64,000 nt of DNA. Origin: Massilia sp. Root335 (GTDB lineage: Bacteria > Pseudomonadota > Gammaproteobacteria > Burkholderiales > Burkholderiaceae_D). The notes beneath the pieces are model-generated. The model was not told the DNA's origin. It saw only the letters and a program-made list of their open reading frames with translations, and searched no databases. The position numbers were made by a program, and so were the translations under genes. Below are positions 10,101 to 18,533 of the stretch, in pieces. Position 1 is the stretch's first letter. The number at the start of each line of letters is the position of its first letter. The stretch spans positions 38,404 through 102,403 of the forward strand of contig NZ_LMCY01000015.1 in assembly GCF_001425685.1 (NCBI RefSeq). Direction: 5' to 3'.

Positions 10101-10873
10101 AGAACCTGAGCCTCGAACTGTATCCGAACAAGGACACGATGTTCACGGCCGCCATCTTCCGGCAGAAAGGCATCATCGGCCCCGCGCTGAGCCAGGGCGT
10201 CAACAAGCTGCCGCTGTTCGCCGGCTCGCCGCTGGTCGACCCCGCGACCGGCACCGACCTGTCGACCATCCCGTTCAACTATTCGATGTGGATGAACGGC
10301 GCCGCGACGACCCGCAAGGGCCTCGAACTGGGCACCAAGACCGCGTTCACCTTCCTGCCCTGGGCGCTGCGCTACACCGGCTTCGACGCCAACGTGACGA
10401 AGCTGCGGTCGATCACGACCAGCGAGAACGCGGTCGACCTGCTGACCGGCGCCCCGCTGCCGCCGCAGCGCGAGTCGAAGTATTCGTACAACTGGGCGCT
10501 GTGGTACGACGACGGCCGCCTGTCGGCGCGCGTCGCGGTGCAGGCGGTGGCTTCCTACTTCACCTGCATCGCCGGCTGCACCCAGCAGGCCGCGATCCAG
10601 AACTACCCGGGCGTCGGGGTCCAGCTCACCAAATTCCCCTACAATCCGGGTTCGCCGAACTACAAGGACACCACCCGCTTCATCGACGCCAAGCTCGCGT
10701 ACAAGCTGCGGCCGAACGTGGAGGTCTTCGTCGAGGGCCGCAATCTGGGGAATGCGACCACCACCAACAGCCAGGGCGCGTCGACGCCGTTCGCCGACGG
10801 GACGCCCAACCTGCTGGACTATGCGTATGCCGGCCGCCGCATCATGGTCGGTTTGAACTTCCGTACCTTGTGA
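7145..10873 (+). CDS. TonB-dependent outer-membrane receptor of the plant-polysaccharide locus
   Basis: Outer-membrane beta-barrel with plug domain, importing oligosaccharides released by the neighbouring glycosidases with energy from TonB/ExbBD. I choose GTG 7145 because TGGAGACC sits just upstream and a signal peptide ending VSSAAVAQ follows; an ATG at 7058 in frame lacks a ribosome site. That gives 1242 residues. A TonB-box-like RVVVSATRA is followed by the plug (LPDRNVGEAISRM, VEIDGQGVQ, SVDVVKGSTADM) and a long barrel ending GLNFRTL, as in Caulobacter/Xanthomonas-type receptors. Five pairs of closely spaced Cys occur in the barrel part, likely loop disulfides. The GH95 gene starts 16 nt downstream, so they form one operon. 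Confidence 0.9.
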   Translation: MRESTSYPLRPKRLSLAVSLALASLIVSSAAVAQENPAPAGDGASGEKIARVVVSATRASQQSSIDRKKNAATAIDSIVAEDVGSLPDRNVGEAISRMSGIALDRGDYGEGVSVAVRGNSADLTRVEIDGQGVQSAGGADMGGNSGASGRAVEFRQLSSDLIKSVDVVKGSTADMTEGSLGGGIIIKTRTGLDFKKPFASVRVAASQTSLNKKWKPDANLILADKFLDGRLGLLLNASSTTLANESHSQQNAFSALQGYYRVADFDNSPQKTFSFLPATLNRADASVDQPLLQSPLTGGGFFNSATPLSVLTQSAAARTKADCYAAFPAIAAAQLNTIASNSRNAAQSQRGNELATCLNQWNDYTPSNVRYFVKREIDRRQDLDLRADFKVDNHLTVYAKGSYNRRRDDMSQLTYTLGNVLTNTGTTISPAFTGRPYVDDTAAGVRNAVPGSGYYLYDTPTTRSNGYPLAGTVVNIVPGSIVADANHHLTSYQITDGQATTDQLHDIADITAKYFQLGGTYRNGGLTAEFFVGDARSDFQRAQKRISFTNFYGPTTMSVLPNGLWTYTFPGSGFNQADPAQYVRVFPATGNTAAQPLGPLNTRAAPAYTIAQQPLLSSSSPRTEAFWNPQIRATEERTAKLDLAWATPESVPFFKRFKAGFNLRDNRVDNWNPGDGNSGGIVLQAANGTYGQPGYQAPIVLPTPIARDVVQACQDTPGSLGPGGKPCQYGYVSNPDPRLALNGTTQLTPQQFQDLVSQVLTGKATSTQLFSGASGRPAGMLDNWTQIDVEKAFGLIGAPNNNYDCVKHCTANDGKVYDQPVQKLKERTQAFYIMGDFGIDHIPFTDRALPFGWEIDGNLGYRFVRTKVSGLGMMTLSSITPTASYDPLNPTAPGGTVTNTYIRNTAVNASTTDFLPTYNLAMWMVPDKLVVRYSRARTVARPPITQLLPAGTCIYDETLAVGGEVAQRCSGTLGNPALQAQKNLNQNLSLELYPNKDTMFTAAIFRQKGIIGPALSQGVNKLPLFAGSPLVDPATGTDLSTIPFNYSMWMNGAATTRKGLELGTKTAFTFLPWALRYTGFDANVTKLRSITTSENAVDLLTGAPLPPQRESKYSYNWALWYDDGRLSARVAVQAVASYFTCIAGCTQQAAIQNYPGVGVQLTKFPYNPGSPNYKDTTRFIDAKLAYKLRPNVEVFVEGRNLGNATTTNSQGASTPFADGTPNLLDYAYAGRRIMVGLNFRTL

Positions 10874-10889
10874 CCGACAGGAGACACTC

Positions 10890-13328
10890 TTGAATCGACA
10901 ACACCCGTCCCGGCCGGCGCGCCGCAGCTTCATGGTGTCGACCGGGCTGGCGCTGGCCATGCCCGGCCTCGCCGGCGCCACCGTGGTCGCGGCAACGAGG
11001 CACGACCGCGACAGCCTGAGTCTCTGGTACGACAAGCCGGCCGGCCCCTGGGTCGAGGCGCTCCCGATCGGCAACGGCCGGCTCGGCGCCATGGTGTTCG
11101 GCCGCGCCGCGCAGGAACGCGTGCAGCTGAACGAGGACACGCTGTTCGCCGGCGGTCCGTACGATCCGAGCAACCCGGACGCGCTGGCGGCGCTGCCGCG
11201 GGTGCGCGCGCTGATCGACCAGGAAAAGTTCAAGGAAGCCGCGGACCTCGCGAGCGCGTCGATGATGGGCAAGCCGATGCGCCAAATGCCGTATGGCGCC
11301 GCGGGCGACCTGCTGCTCGACTTCCCCGGCGTGCAGGGCGCGGCCCACTACCGGCGCTCGCTCGACCTCGACACGGCGGTCGCGACGGCCAGCTTCACGG
11401 ACGGCGCCACGCGCCACCTGCGCGAAGCGTTCGCCAGCGAACCGGACCAGGTCGTGGTGCTGCACCTGACGGCAACGGGCGGCCGCCCGCTGGACCTGGA
11501 CGTGGGCTACCGCGCACCGGCGAACGTCAAATACGGCGATACGCAGACGCCGCCCGCGCCTTTTCAAGGTGCCGCCTGGGACCTGCGCGAGTCGACGGAT
11601 GCCAGCCAGCGCCCGGCCACGCTCGCCATCCGGCCGGACGGCGCCGGCGCGCTGCTGGCCGAGGGCCGCAACCAGCCGGCCCAGGGCATTCCCGCCGCGC
11701 TGCGCTACGCGGTGCGCGTCCGTGCCGTCAGCGACGGCGCGGCCACCGTCGACGGCGACCGCCTGCGGGTGCGCGGCGCCACGGCCATCACGCTGCTCGT
11801 CTCCTGCGCCACCAGCTACGTGAACTACGCCGACGTGAGCGGCGACCCGGTCGCGCTCGTCCGCGCCCGCACCGACGCGGCCGCGCGCAAGCCGTACGCG
11901 CGCCTGAAGGCCGACCACGTCGCGGCCCACCGGGCGCTGTTCCAGCGCTTCTCGATCCGGCTCGGCGGCGGCGCCGTCGATGCCCGTCCCACGCACGAAC
12001 GCATCGCCGTGTCGGAAGCCGTGCCCGACCCCGGCCTGGCCGCGCTGTACGTGCAATATGCGCGCTACCTGCTGCTGGCGTCGTCGCGTCCGGGCTCGCA
12101 GCCCGCCAACCTGCAGGGCCGCTGGAACGAGGGGAACAGTCCGCCCTGGGGCGGCAAGTACACGATCAACATCAACACCGAGATGAACTACTGGCCGGCG
12201 CACGCCGCCAACCTGGCCGAATGCGTGGAACCGGTGCTGCGCATGATCGAGGACCTGGCCATCACCGGCGCCGTCACGGCGCGCAAGCACTATGGCGCGC
12301 GCGGCTGGGTCACTCACCACAACACCGACCTGTGGCGCGCCACGGCGCCGATCGACGGGCCGAATTTCGGCATGTGGCCGCTCGGCGGCGCGTGGATGTG
12401 CAAGACGCTGTGGGACCACTACGAATACCACCCGGACGAGGCCTGGCTGCGCCGCATCTACCCGCTGCTGAAGGGCGCCGCGCTGTTCTTCGTGGACGCC
12501 ATGGTCGAGGACCCGAAGGGCCGCGGCCTGGTGACGTCGCCGTCGATGTCGCCGGAACACAACCACCATCCCGGCGTGGCGCTGTGCGCGGGACCGGCCA
12601 TGGACCGCCAGATCATCCGCGACCTGTTCGGCTGGACGCTGCAGGCGCATGCCGCGCTGAAGGATCCGGATGCCGGCTTCGCCGCGACGCTGGCGACGAT
12701 GCGCAACCGCCTGCCCGCCGACCGGATCGGCGCGCTGGGCCAGTTGCAGGAATGGCTGGAGGACTGGGACGCGAAGAAGGACACGCACCGCCACGTGTCG
12801 CACCTGTACGGCGTCTACCCGAGCGAACAGATCAACGTGCGCGACACGCCTGACCTGATCGCAGCGGCCAAGGTGTCGCTCGACATCCGCGGCGACAAGT
12901 CGACGGGCTGGGCGACGGCCTGGCGGCTGGTGCTGTGGGCCCGCATGGGCGACGGCGACCGGGCCCACGCGATCCTCACCGGCCTGCTCGGCCCCACGCG
13001 CACGTATCCGAACATGTTCGACGCGCATCCGCCGTTCCAGATCGACGGCAATTTCGGCGGCACCGCCGGCATCCTCGAGATGATCGTGCAGTCGTGGGGC
13101 GGCGAGATCCGGCTGCTCCCCGCCCTGCCCGCGGCCTGGCCCGAGGGCGCGCTGCGCGGCGTGCGTGCGCGCGGCGGCGTGGAACTCGACATCGACTGGG
13201 CGCAAGGCCGCCTGCGCCGGGTCGCCCTGCGCGGAAGGCCGGGCGCCGCGGTGCGCCTGCGCCACGGCACGCGGCTGCTGGACGTCACCCTGGACCGCAA
13301 CGGTCGCGCCACCCCGGAGATCATATGA
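10890..13328 (+). CDS. GH95 alpha-L-fucosidase / alpha-L-galactosidase
   Basis: Inverting GH95 enzyme removing terminal alpha-L-fucose or L-galactose, for example from xyloglucan or rhamnogalacturonan side chains. The start is TTG 10890, supported by AGGAG at 10879-10883. The N-terminus has an RRSFM twin-arginine-like motif before a hydrophobic stretch, so Tat export is possible. The body opens with LWYDKPAGPWVEALPIGNGRLGAMVFG. Residues matching known GH95 catalytic positions from memory are Asn427 and Asn429 (NINTEMNYW), Glu556 (SPEH) and Asp719 (QIDGNFGG). Length 812 is usual for the family. The stop overlaps the next ATG (ATGA), so it is translationally coupled to the esterase. Confidence 0.92.
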   Translation: MNRQHPSRPARRSFMVSTGLALAMPGLAGATVVAATRHDRDSLSLWYDKPAGPWVEALPIGNGRLGAMVFGRAAQERVQLNEDTLFAGGPYDPSNPDALAALPRVRALIDQEKFKEAADLASASMMGKPMRQMPYGAAGDLLLDFPGVQGAAHYRRSLDLDTAVATASFTDGATRHLREAFASEPDQVVVLHLTATGGRPLDLDVGYRAPANVKYGDTQTPPAPFQGAAWDLRESTDASQRPATLAIRPDGAGALLAEGRNQPAQGIPAALRYAVRVRAVSDGAATVDGDRLRVRGATAITLLVSCATSYVNYADVSGDPVALVRARTDAAARKPYARLKADHVAAHRALFQRFSIRLGGGAVDARPTHERIAVSEAVPDPGLAALYVQYARYLLLASSRPGSQPANLQGRWNEGNSPPWGGKYTININTEMNYWPAHAANLAECVEPVLRMIEDLAITGAVTARKHYGARGWVTHHNTDLWRATAPIDGPNFGMWPLGGAWMCKTLWDHYEYHPDEAWLRRIYPLLKGAALFFVDAMVEDPKGRGLVTSPSMSPEHNHHPGVALCAGPAMDRQIIRDLFGWTLQAHAALKDPDAGFAATLATMRNRLPADRIGALGQLQEWLEDWDAKKDTHRHVSHLYGVYPSEQINVRDTPDLIAAAKVSLDIRGDKSTGWATAWRLVLWARMGDGDRAHAILTGLLGPTRTYPNMFDAHPPFQIDGNFGGTAGILEMIVQSWGGEIRLLPALPAAWPEGALRGVRARGGVELDIDWAQGRLRRVALRGRPGAAVRLRHGTRLLDVTLDRNGRATPEII

Positions 13329-16300
13329 AACCATCCCTGTACTCTTTCCTGCTGCTGGCGCTGGCCGCCGCGCCGGCATGGGCCGGCCCGGCGCCGGCGC
13401 CGGCGCCGCTGCGCTTCAGCTTCGCCGGCCCGGAGACGCCGGGCATGCAGGCGGCCGCCTGCGGCCACGGCGACGACGTCCCGGCCTATGACGCGGGTCG
13501 CGGCTGGGGCTTCGTCGCGCAGACCGGCGCCCGGCCGCCACGGCCGGTGCACAGCGCCGGCATCCGCTGCACCGGCACGGCCGCCGTCATCGAGGAAGCG
13601 GCGTTCGACGGCGACAACCGTTTCGGCATGGCGTTCCGCGTCAAGGTCCCGCCGGGCACCTACGACATCCGGGTGCGCGCGACGGCGGGCGCGGACGACG
13701 CCACGGTCTCGATATCGGGCATGCAGACCAGCCGCCTGCTCAAGCCGTCCAGCTGGGACGCGGCGGGCCTGCTGCCGAACCGGACCCTCATGCGCGTGGA
13801 CGGCCACGAATGGCGCTACCGCTACGTGAACGGCCAGGCGTTCATCGACATCGAGGTCGAGCCCAATCGCACCGGCACGCCGGTCGGCATCGAGGCGCTG
13901 GAGATCGTGCCGGTGGCGCCTGACGCCCGGCCGCCGGGCACGCTGCCGGCCGTGTTCACGCTCGGCGACTCCACGGTCAAGTCGTACACGTTCGAGGAAG
14001 CGCCGATGAGCGGCTGGGGCCAGGTCTTCGGCAAGCTGTTCGACCCGGCCCGGGTGCGCGTCGTGAACTACGCCAATGGCGGACGCTCGTTCCGCAACGC
14101 CTATGCCGAAGGCCGCTTCAACGACCTGCTGCTGGCCGGCTACCCGGGCGACGTCGTGCTGATCCAGTTCGGCCACAACGACGAGAGCGAGGACGAGACC
14201 AAACGCTGGGGCCGCGGCGCGACGGAGGCGACGTACGAGGCCATGATCCGCGACGTCTACCTGCCGGCGATCCGCGCGCGCGGCATGAACGCCGTGCTGG
14301 TGACGCCGATGTCGCGCGTGAACGGCGCGCAGCCGCCCGGCCGCCCGTACGAAAACTCGTTCCGGAAGCGCCGCTTCCCGGACGTGATGCGCGGGGTCGC
14401 CCGCGACGCCGGCGTGCCGCTGGTCGACCTGAACGCGCGCAGCGTCGCGTACTACAACGAAGCGGGCGTGGCCGCCGTGACGGCGATGATGATGTCGATC
14501 GAGGCCGGCGAAACGCCCGGCAAGACCAACGACGGCAGCTATGCCAACGGCCATCCCGCCAACAAGATCGACGGCACCCACTTCAAGGAAGCGATGGCCA
14601 AGCAGTACGCGCGCATGGTCGTGACCGGACTGGCGCAGCTCGCGCAGCAGGGCGATGCGGTCGCGGCGCGGGTGGCCGGCGCGCTGCGGGCCGACGTGCG
14701 GGCCGCGATCGGCACTGGCGACTGGTCCGCGATCTATCCGGAGATCGCGGCCGACATCCGGTCCGGCGACGGCGCGTACTACCGCAACCAGATCGAGAAG
14801 CTGATCCAGCTCGGCGCCCTGCGCGAGGACGCGCAGGGGAACGTCCATCCGCAGGCGCCGATGGACACGCGCGAATTCGCCGCCGCGCTGGGCCGGCTGC
14901 TGCACCTGCCGGAAGGGGCGTTGACGGGCTATCCGGACGGGCCGCTGCGCCGGGAAGTCATGGGCGCCGTCGTGGACGACGCCTACCACCTGCGCTTCGC
15001 CGCGAAGCCCCGCTACATGACCGACTACAACGGCCGGACCGTCGTGCCGGGCATGCCGGGCTACGACCCGAACCTGGACACGGGCGCGCACGGCGCCATG
15101 TACTACCCGCTGGTCGACTGGGCGCAGCTGGAGGACCGCGCGGCCGTCGCCCCCGCCCTGGCGGCCAAGGTCGAGGACGCGTACCGGCTGGGATTGATCC
15201 GCTCGGAGACGGGCATCGCGCGCGGCCGCATGGTCGATGGCCGGCTGCTGGAACCGCAGGCGACGGTCACCCGCGCCAAGGCCGCCAAGACGCTGTACTT
15301 CATGTGGGTGCTGGCCCAGCCGCCGCAGGTGGAGAACGACCGGCTCGCGCCGCCGGCGCAGGCCTATCAAAGCCCCGGCGTCGCCTACAACATGCCGGTG
15401 TTCGCCCCGGCGCTGAAGGCGCGGATGCGCTATCCGCTGGCGTGGTCGCCGCAGGTCACGGACTTGCCGGCGTGGCGGGAGCGCGGCCGCGCCGCGCTGT
15501 GGCAGGCCACGCTGCAGGAGCGCGACGATACGCCGTTCGCGCCGGAAGTCATCGCGGAACAGGAGCGCGGCAGCTACGTCGCGCGCCAGGTGGTCTTCAA
15601 CATCACGGCCGTGAGCCGCGTGCGCGCCCTGCTGCTGGTGCCGACATCCGCCGGCAGGCACCCGGCCGCGCTCATGCTGCACGACCATGGCGGCAAGTTC
15701 GACATCGGCAAGGAAAAGATGATCGAACCGTTCGGCGAGGCCGACGCGGCCCGCCACGCGTCCGCGCAGGCCTGGGCGGACAAGCACTTTTCCGGCCGCT
15801 GGCCCGGCGACGCGCTGGCCGCGCGCGGTTATGTGGTGCTGTGCGCGGATGCCGTCGGCTGGGGCGACCGCGGCCCGCTGACGGGCGAGGCCCAGCAGGC
15901 GCTGGCGTCCAACTTCTTCAACCTGGGCAGCTCCCTCGCCGGCAACATGGCGCTCGAGGATGTGCGCGCGGCGCGCTTCCTCGCGTCGCTGCCGGAAGTC
16001 GACGGCAAGCGCGTCGCCGCGCTGGGCTTTTCGATGGGCGCCTTCCGCGCGTGGCAGGTCGCGGCGCTGTCCGACGACATCGCCGCCGTGGTCGCGTCGA
16101 ACTGGATGGCCACGGCGGACGGCCTGATGGTCCCGGGCAGCAGCACGCTGCGCGGCGGGTCGTCGTTCCAGATGATGCATCCCGGCCTGCTGCGCTGGCT
16201 CGATTATCCGGACGTGGCCAGCCTCGCCGCGCCGAAGCCGGCCCTGTTCTTCGCCGGCGAGACCGACAAGCTGTTCCCCGTCGCGTCCGTGCGCGACGCG

Positions 16301-16447
16301 TACGCGAAGATGGCGCAGGTGTGGCGGGCCTGGGGCGCGGCCGACCGGTTCGAGGGGGTCGTGCGGCCGGGCGGCCACGAATTCCCGCGCGCGGTGCAGG
16401 ACCACGCCTACGACTGGCTCGACCGCCAGTTCGGCGCCCGGCGCTGA
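13325..16447 (+). CDS. Secreted double esterase: CE12 rhamnogalacturonan acetylesterase + SLH-like repeats + alpha/beta-hydrolase
   Basis: A 1040-residue multidomain deacetylase. After a signal peptide (cleavage near AWAGP) comes a beta-sandwich of the kind found in front of CE12 enzymes (about 25-200). The SGNH esterase follows: GDST with Ser216, FGHND, and DGTH with Asp416/His419. Residues 471-530 and 596-665 each resemble an S-layer-homology repeat (for example HPQAPMDTREFAAALGRLL and LEPQATVTRAKAAKTLYF). The C-terminal third (about 745-1040) is an alpha/beta-hydrolase (LMLHDHGGKFD, GFSMG with Ser903, GGHEF). It would remove acetyl groups from pectin and perhaps xylan. Start ATG 13325 overlaps the GH95 stop. 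The domains are clear; the substrate of the second esterase is not. Confidence 0.88.
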   Translation: MKPSLYSFLLLALAAAPAWAGPAPAPAPLRFSFAGPETPGMQAAACGHGDDVPAYDAGRGWGFVAQTGARPPRPVHSAGIRCTGTAAVIEEAAFDGDNRFGMAFRVKVPPGTYDIRVRATAGADDATVSISGMQTSRLLKPSSWDAAGLLPNRTLMRVDGHEWRYRYVNGQAFIDIEVEPNRTGTPVGIEALEIVPVAPDARPPGTLPAVFTLGDSTVKSYTFEEAPMSGWGQVFGKLFDPARVRVVNYANGGRSFRNAYAEGRFNDLLLAGYPGDVVLIQFGHNDESEDETKRWGRGATEATYEAMIRDVYLPAIRARGMNAVLVTPMSRVNGAQPPGRPYENSFRKRRFPDVMRGVARDAGVPLVDLNARSVAYYNEAGVAAVTAMMMSIEAGETPGKTNDGSYANGHPANKIDGTHFKEAMAKQYARMVVTGLAQLAQQGDAVAARVAGALRADVRAAIGTGDWSAIYPEIAADIRSGDGAYYRNQIEKLIQLGALREDAQGNVHPQAPMDTREFAAALGRLLHLPEGALTGYPDGPLRREVMGAVVDDAYHLRFAAKPRYMTDYNGRTVVPGMPGYDPNLDTGAHGAMYYPLVDWAQLEDRAAVAPALAAKVEDAYRLGLIRSETGIARGRMVDGRLLEPQATVTRAKAAKTLYFMWVLAQPPQVENDRLAPPAQAYQSPGVAYNMPVFAPALKARMRYPLAWSPQVTDLPAWRERGRAALWQATLQERDDTPFAPEVIAEQERGSYVARQVVFNITAVSRVRALLLVPTSAGRHPAALMLHDHGGKFDIGKEKMIEPFGEADAARHASAQAWADKHFSGRWPGDALAARGYVVLCADAVGWGDRGPLTGEAQQALASNFFNLGSSLAGNMALEDVRAARFLASLPEVDGKRVAALGFSMGAFRAWQVAALSDDIAAVVASNWMATADGLMVPGSSTLRGGSSFQMMHPGLLRWLDYPDVASLAAPKPALFFAGETDKLFPVASVRDAYAKMAQVWRAWGAADRFEGVVRPGGHEFPRAVQDHAYDWLDRQFGARR

Positions 16448-16487
16448 AACCAGCAGAATTTAATATACCACCTGGCACTTTTAATAC

Positions 16488-16516
16488 TTGTCGCGCAGCC
16501 TTGCGGTCCAGATAAT
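16488..16516 (+). promoter_or_regulatory. Sigma-70-type promoter for the GH27 gene
   Basis: TTGTCG (16488-16493), a 17-bp spacer, then GATAAT (16511-16516), placing the transcript start about 27 nt before ATG 16550. This suggests the alpha-galactosidase has its own promoter besides read-through from the TonB operon. Confidence 0.5.
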
Positions 16517-16549
16517 TCAGCTACGTTCGTCAATCACACTGGAACCCTG

Positions 16550-18475
16550 ATGCAAGCGCAAAGGACTGTACGCCGGCTGCCCCGCCTGGCCCTGATACCC
16601 CTGTTGTTCGCGGTGGCCGCGGCGCACGCCGCGACCGATCCCCTCGCCCCCACGGCGCACTGGAGCGCCTACACGGCCGGCCGCGCGGCGGTGCCGCCGA
16701 TGGGCTGGAGCAGCTGGAACGCGTTCGGCACCGATATCGACGAAGCGAAGATCATCGGCTCGGCCCAGCGCATCGTCGACAGCGGCCTGGCCGCCAAGGG
16801 CTATCGCTACATCAACATCGACGACGGGTGGGCGCTGCGCCGCCAGGTGCCGGACGGGCACCTGGTGGTCCGGCCCGACCGCTTCCCGTCGTCCGTCACG
16901 GGCGGCGCCAGCACCTTCCGCCCCCTCACCGACAAGCTGCACGCGATGGGACTGAAGGCCGGCATCTATTCGGACCTCGGCCGCAACACCTGCTCGCAAG
17001 CCTATTCCGGCACCGACACCGACCTCCCCAAGGGCAGCGTGCTCGAACGCGAGATCGGCCTGTACGGCCATATCGACCAGGACATCAAGCTCTTCTTCAC
17101 CGACTGGGGCTTCGATTTCATCAAGGTCGACGGCTGCGGCCTGCGCGCGTACGGCCCCGCCAGCCCGAAGGTCCGCTCGGGCCAGTACCGCGCGCTGACG
17201 CCCGTGCTGGACCTGGAATCGGTCGCCCGTTCGAATATCCCGGCGGTGCAGGCGGAATTCACGCAGATTAACGCGGCGCTCCAGCACAACAATCCCGACG
17301 GCGACTTCCTGCTGTCGCTGTGCGTCTGGGGCGCGGCCGACGTGCGCGCATGGGGCAAAAACTTCGGCAACATCTCGCGCACCAGCGACGACATCCGCCC
17401 ATCCTGGACCCGCATGCTGAGCAACTTCGACAGCGCGGCACGGCGCGCGCTGTATGGACATCCGGGCAGCTGGAACGACCCCGACATGCTGTTCATCGGC
17501 GCCGGCGATTTCGATGCCGGCCACCTGGTCGAAGCCAAATCGCACTTCGCCCTCTGGGCCATGCTGAACGCGCCGCTGATGACGGGCGCCGACCTGAGGA
17601 CGACGCCGCAGGCGCTGATGGACATCTTCGGCAATGCCGACATCATCGCGGTCAACCAGGACCCGGCCGGCAACCAGGCGACACTCGCCTACGACGCCGA
17701 CGACCTGGAAATCCTCGTCAAGACGCTCGCCTCCGGCCAAAAGGCGGTCGCGCTGTTCAACCGCGGCTTCGCGCCGATCGACGTCGACCTGACCGCCGAG
17801 CACCTCAAGTTCCGCAAGGACGCGCCGGTCACGCTGACCGATCTCTGGACCAGGGCCGACACCTCGTTCACGAACGAGACCAAGATCCGCGTCGCGCCGC
17901 GCGAGACGCGGATCTTCCGCGCCCAGGGTACGCGCATGCTGGCGCAGGGCATGTATCTGTCGGAACAGCCGGGCAGCGTGAATCCGGCCGTCGACGGCGT
18001 GAGCGTGCCGCAGGCCGATCCGACGATCTTCCGCTCGTCGTTCGGCTGGACCGGCACCAAGGGCCAGGGCGAACGGCCGATGTACGCCGGCTGGGGCGGC
18101 GCGCGCGCCGACAGCACGCCGTACGGCCAGACGCTGCAGATCGCCGGCACGCCTTACGCCGCCGGCATCGGCATCCTGGCCAATTCCCGGCTCGAGGTGC
18201 GCAACCACGGCTACCGCCGCCTGGACGCGCGGGTCGGCGTCGACGATTCCGCCCAGGACCGTACGCATGCCGTGACCTTCATGATCTACGGCGACGGCAA
18301 GCTGCTCGCCACGAGCAAGCCCTCGCGTTGGGGCCAGCCGGCGCAGGCATTGGGCGCCGACGTCGCGGGCGTGAAGGTGATCGAACTGGTGGCGCGCAGC
18401 GCGGGCGGCGCCAATGAGCAGCTGCCGGTGAGCTGGGGCGACGCGGCGCTGTTGTCGGCGGCGCAGACGCGCTGA
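16550..18475 (+). CDS. GH27 alpha-galactosidase with C-terminal NPCBM-like domain
   Basis: Retaining alpha-galactosidase releasing terminal alpha-galactose from galactomannan, raffinose-type sugars or hemicellulose side chains; exported (signal peptide ending AAAHAA). The catalytic TIM barrel starts PPMGWSSWNAF. The nucleophile is Asp194 in FIKVDGCG and the likely acid/base is Asp281 in RTSDDI. YINIDDGW and GSWNDPDML are further GH27 signatures. A beta-sandwich near 400-465 is followed by a domain (about 480-640) like the NPCBM carbohydrate-binding module (AGWGGARADSTPYGQ, AAGIGILANSRLEVRN). Length 641 fits this arrangement. It is separated from the fructan locus by a hairpin. Confidence 0.93.
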   Translation: MQAQRTVRRLPRLALIPLLFAVAAAHAATDPLAPTAHWSAYTAGRAAVPPMGWSSWNAFGTDIDEAKIIGSAQRIVDSGLAAKGYRYINIDDGWALRRQVPDGHLVVRPDRFPSSVTGGASTFRPLTDKLHAMGLKAGIYSDLGRNTCSQAYSGTDTDLPKGSVLEREIGLYGHIDQDIKLFFTDWGFDFIKVDGCGLRAYGPASPKVRSGQYRALTPVLDLESVARSNIPAVQAEFTQINAALQHNNPDGDFLLSLCVWGAADVRAWGKNFGNISRTSDDIRPSWTRMLSNFDSAARRALYGHPGSWNDPDMLFIGAGDFDAGHLVEAKSHFALWAMLNAPLMTGADLRTTPQALMDIFGNADIIAVNQDPAGNQATLAYDADDLEILVKTLASGQKAVALFNRGFAPIDVDLTAEHLKFRKDAPVTLTDLWTRADTSFTNETKIRVAPRETRIFRAQGTRMLAQGMYLSEQPGSVNPAVDGVSVPQADPTIFRSSFGWTGTKGQGERPMYAGWGGARADSTPYGQTLQIAGTPYAAGIGILANSRLEVRNHGYRRLDARVGVDDSAQDRTHAVTFMIYGDGKLLATSKPSRWGQPAQALGADVAGVKVIELVARSAGGANEQLPVSWGDAALLSAAQTR

Positions 18476-18494
18476 CCGGCGCGGCCGGGGACAT

Positions 18495-18520
18495 GCCGGG
18501 CGGCCGTGAGGTCGCCCGGC
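18495..18520. terminator. Hairpin between convergent GH27 and MFS genes
   Basis: GCCGGGCG (18495-18502), a ten-base loop, then CGCCCGGC (18513-18520): a perfect 8-bp stem in the 58-bp gap between two convergent stops. No T-run follows on either strand, so termination is inferred from position. Confidence 0.5.
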
Positions 18521-18533
18521 GTGGCACCTGCCG

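Noticed and set aside
7160..11272. 1370-codon open frame on the minus strand
   Set aside because: Antisense of the TonB receptor and GH95 genes; composition is that of complemented codons and no domain is recognisable.
12815..16405. 1196-codon minus-strand frame opposite the double esterase
   Set aside because: Same antisense effect; the plus strand has signal peptide, catalytic motifs and start/stop coupling.
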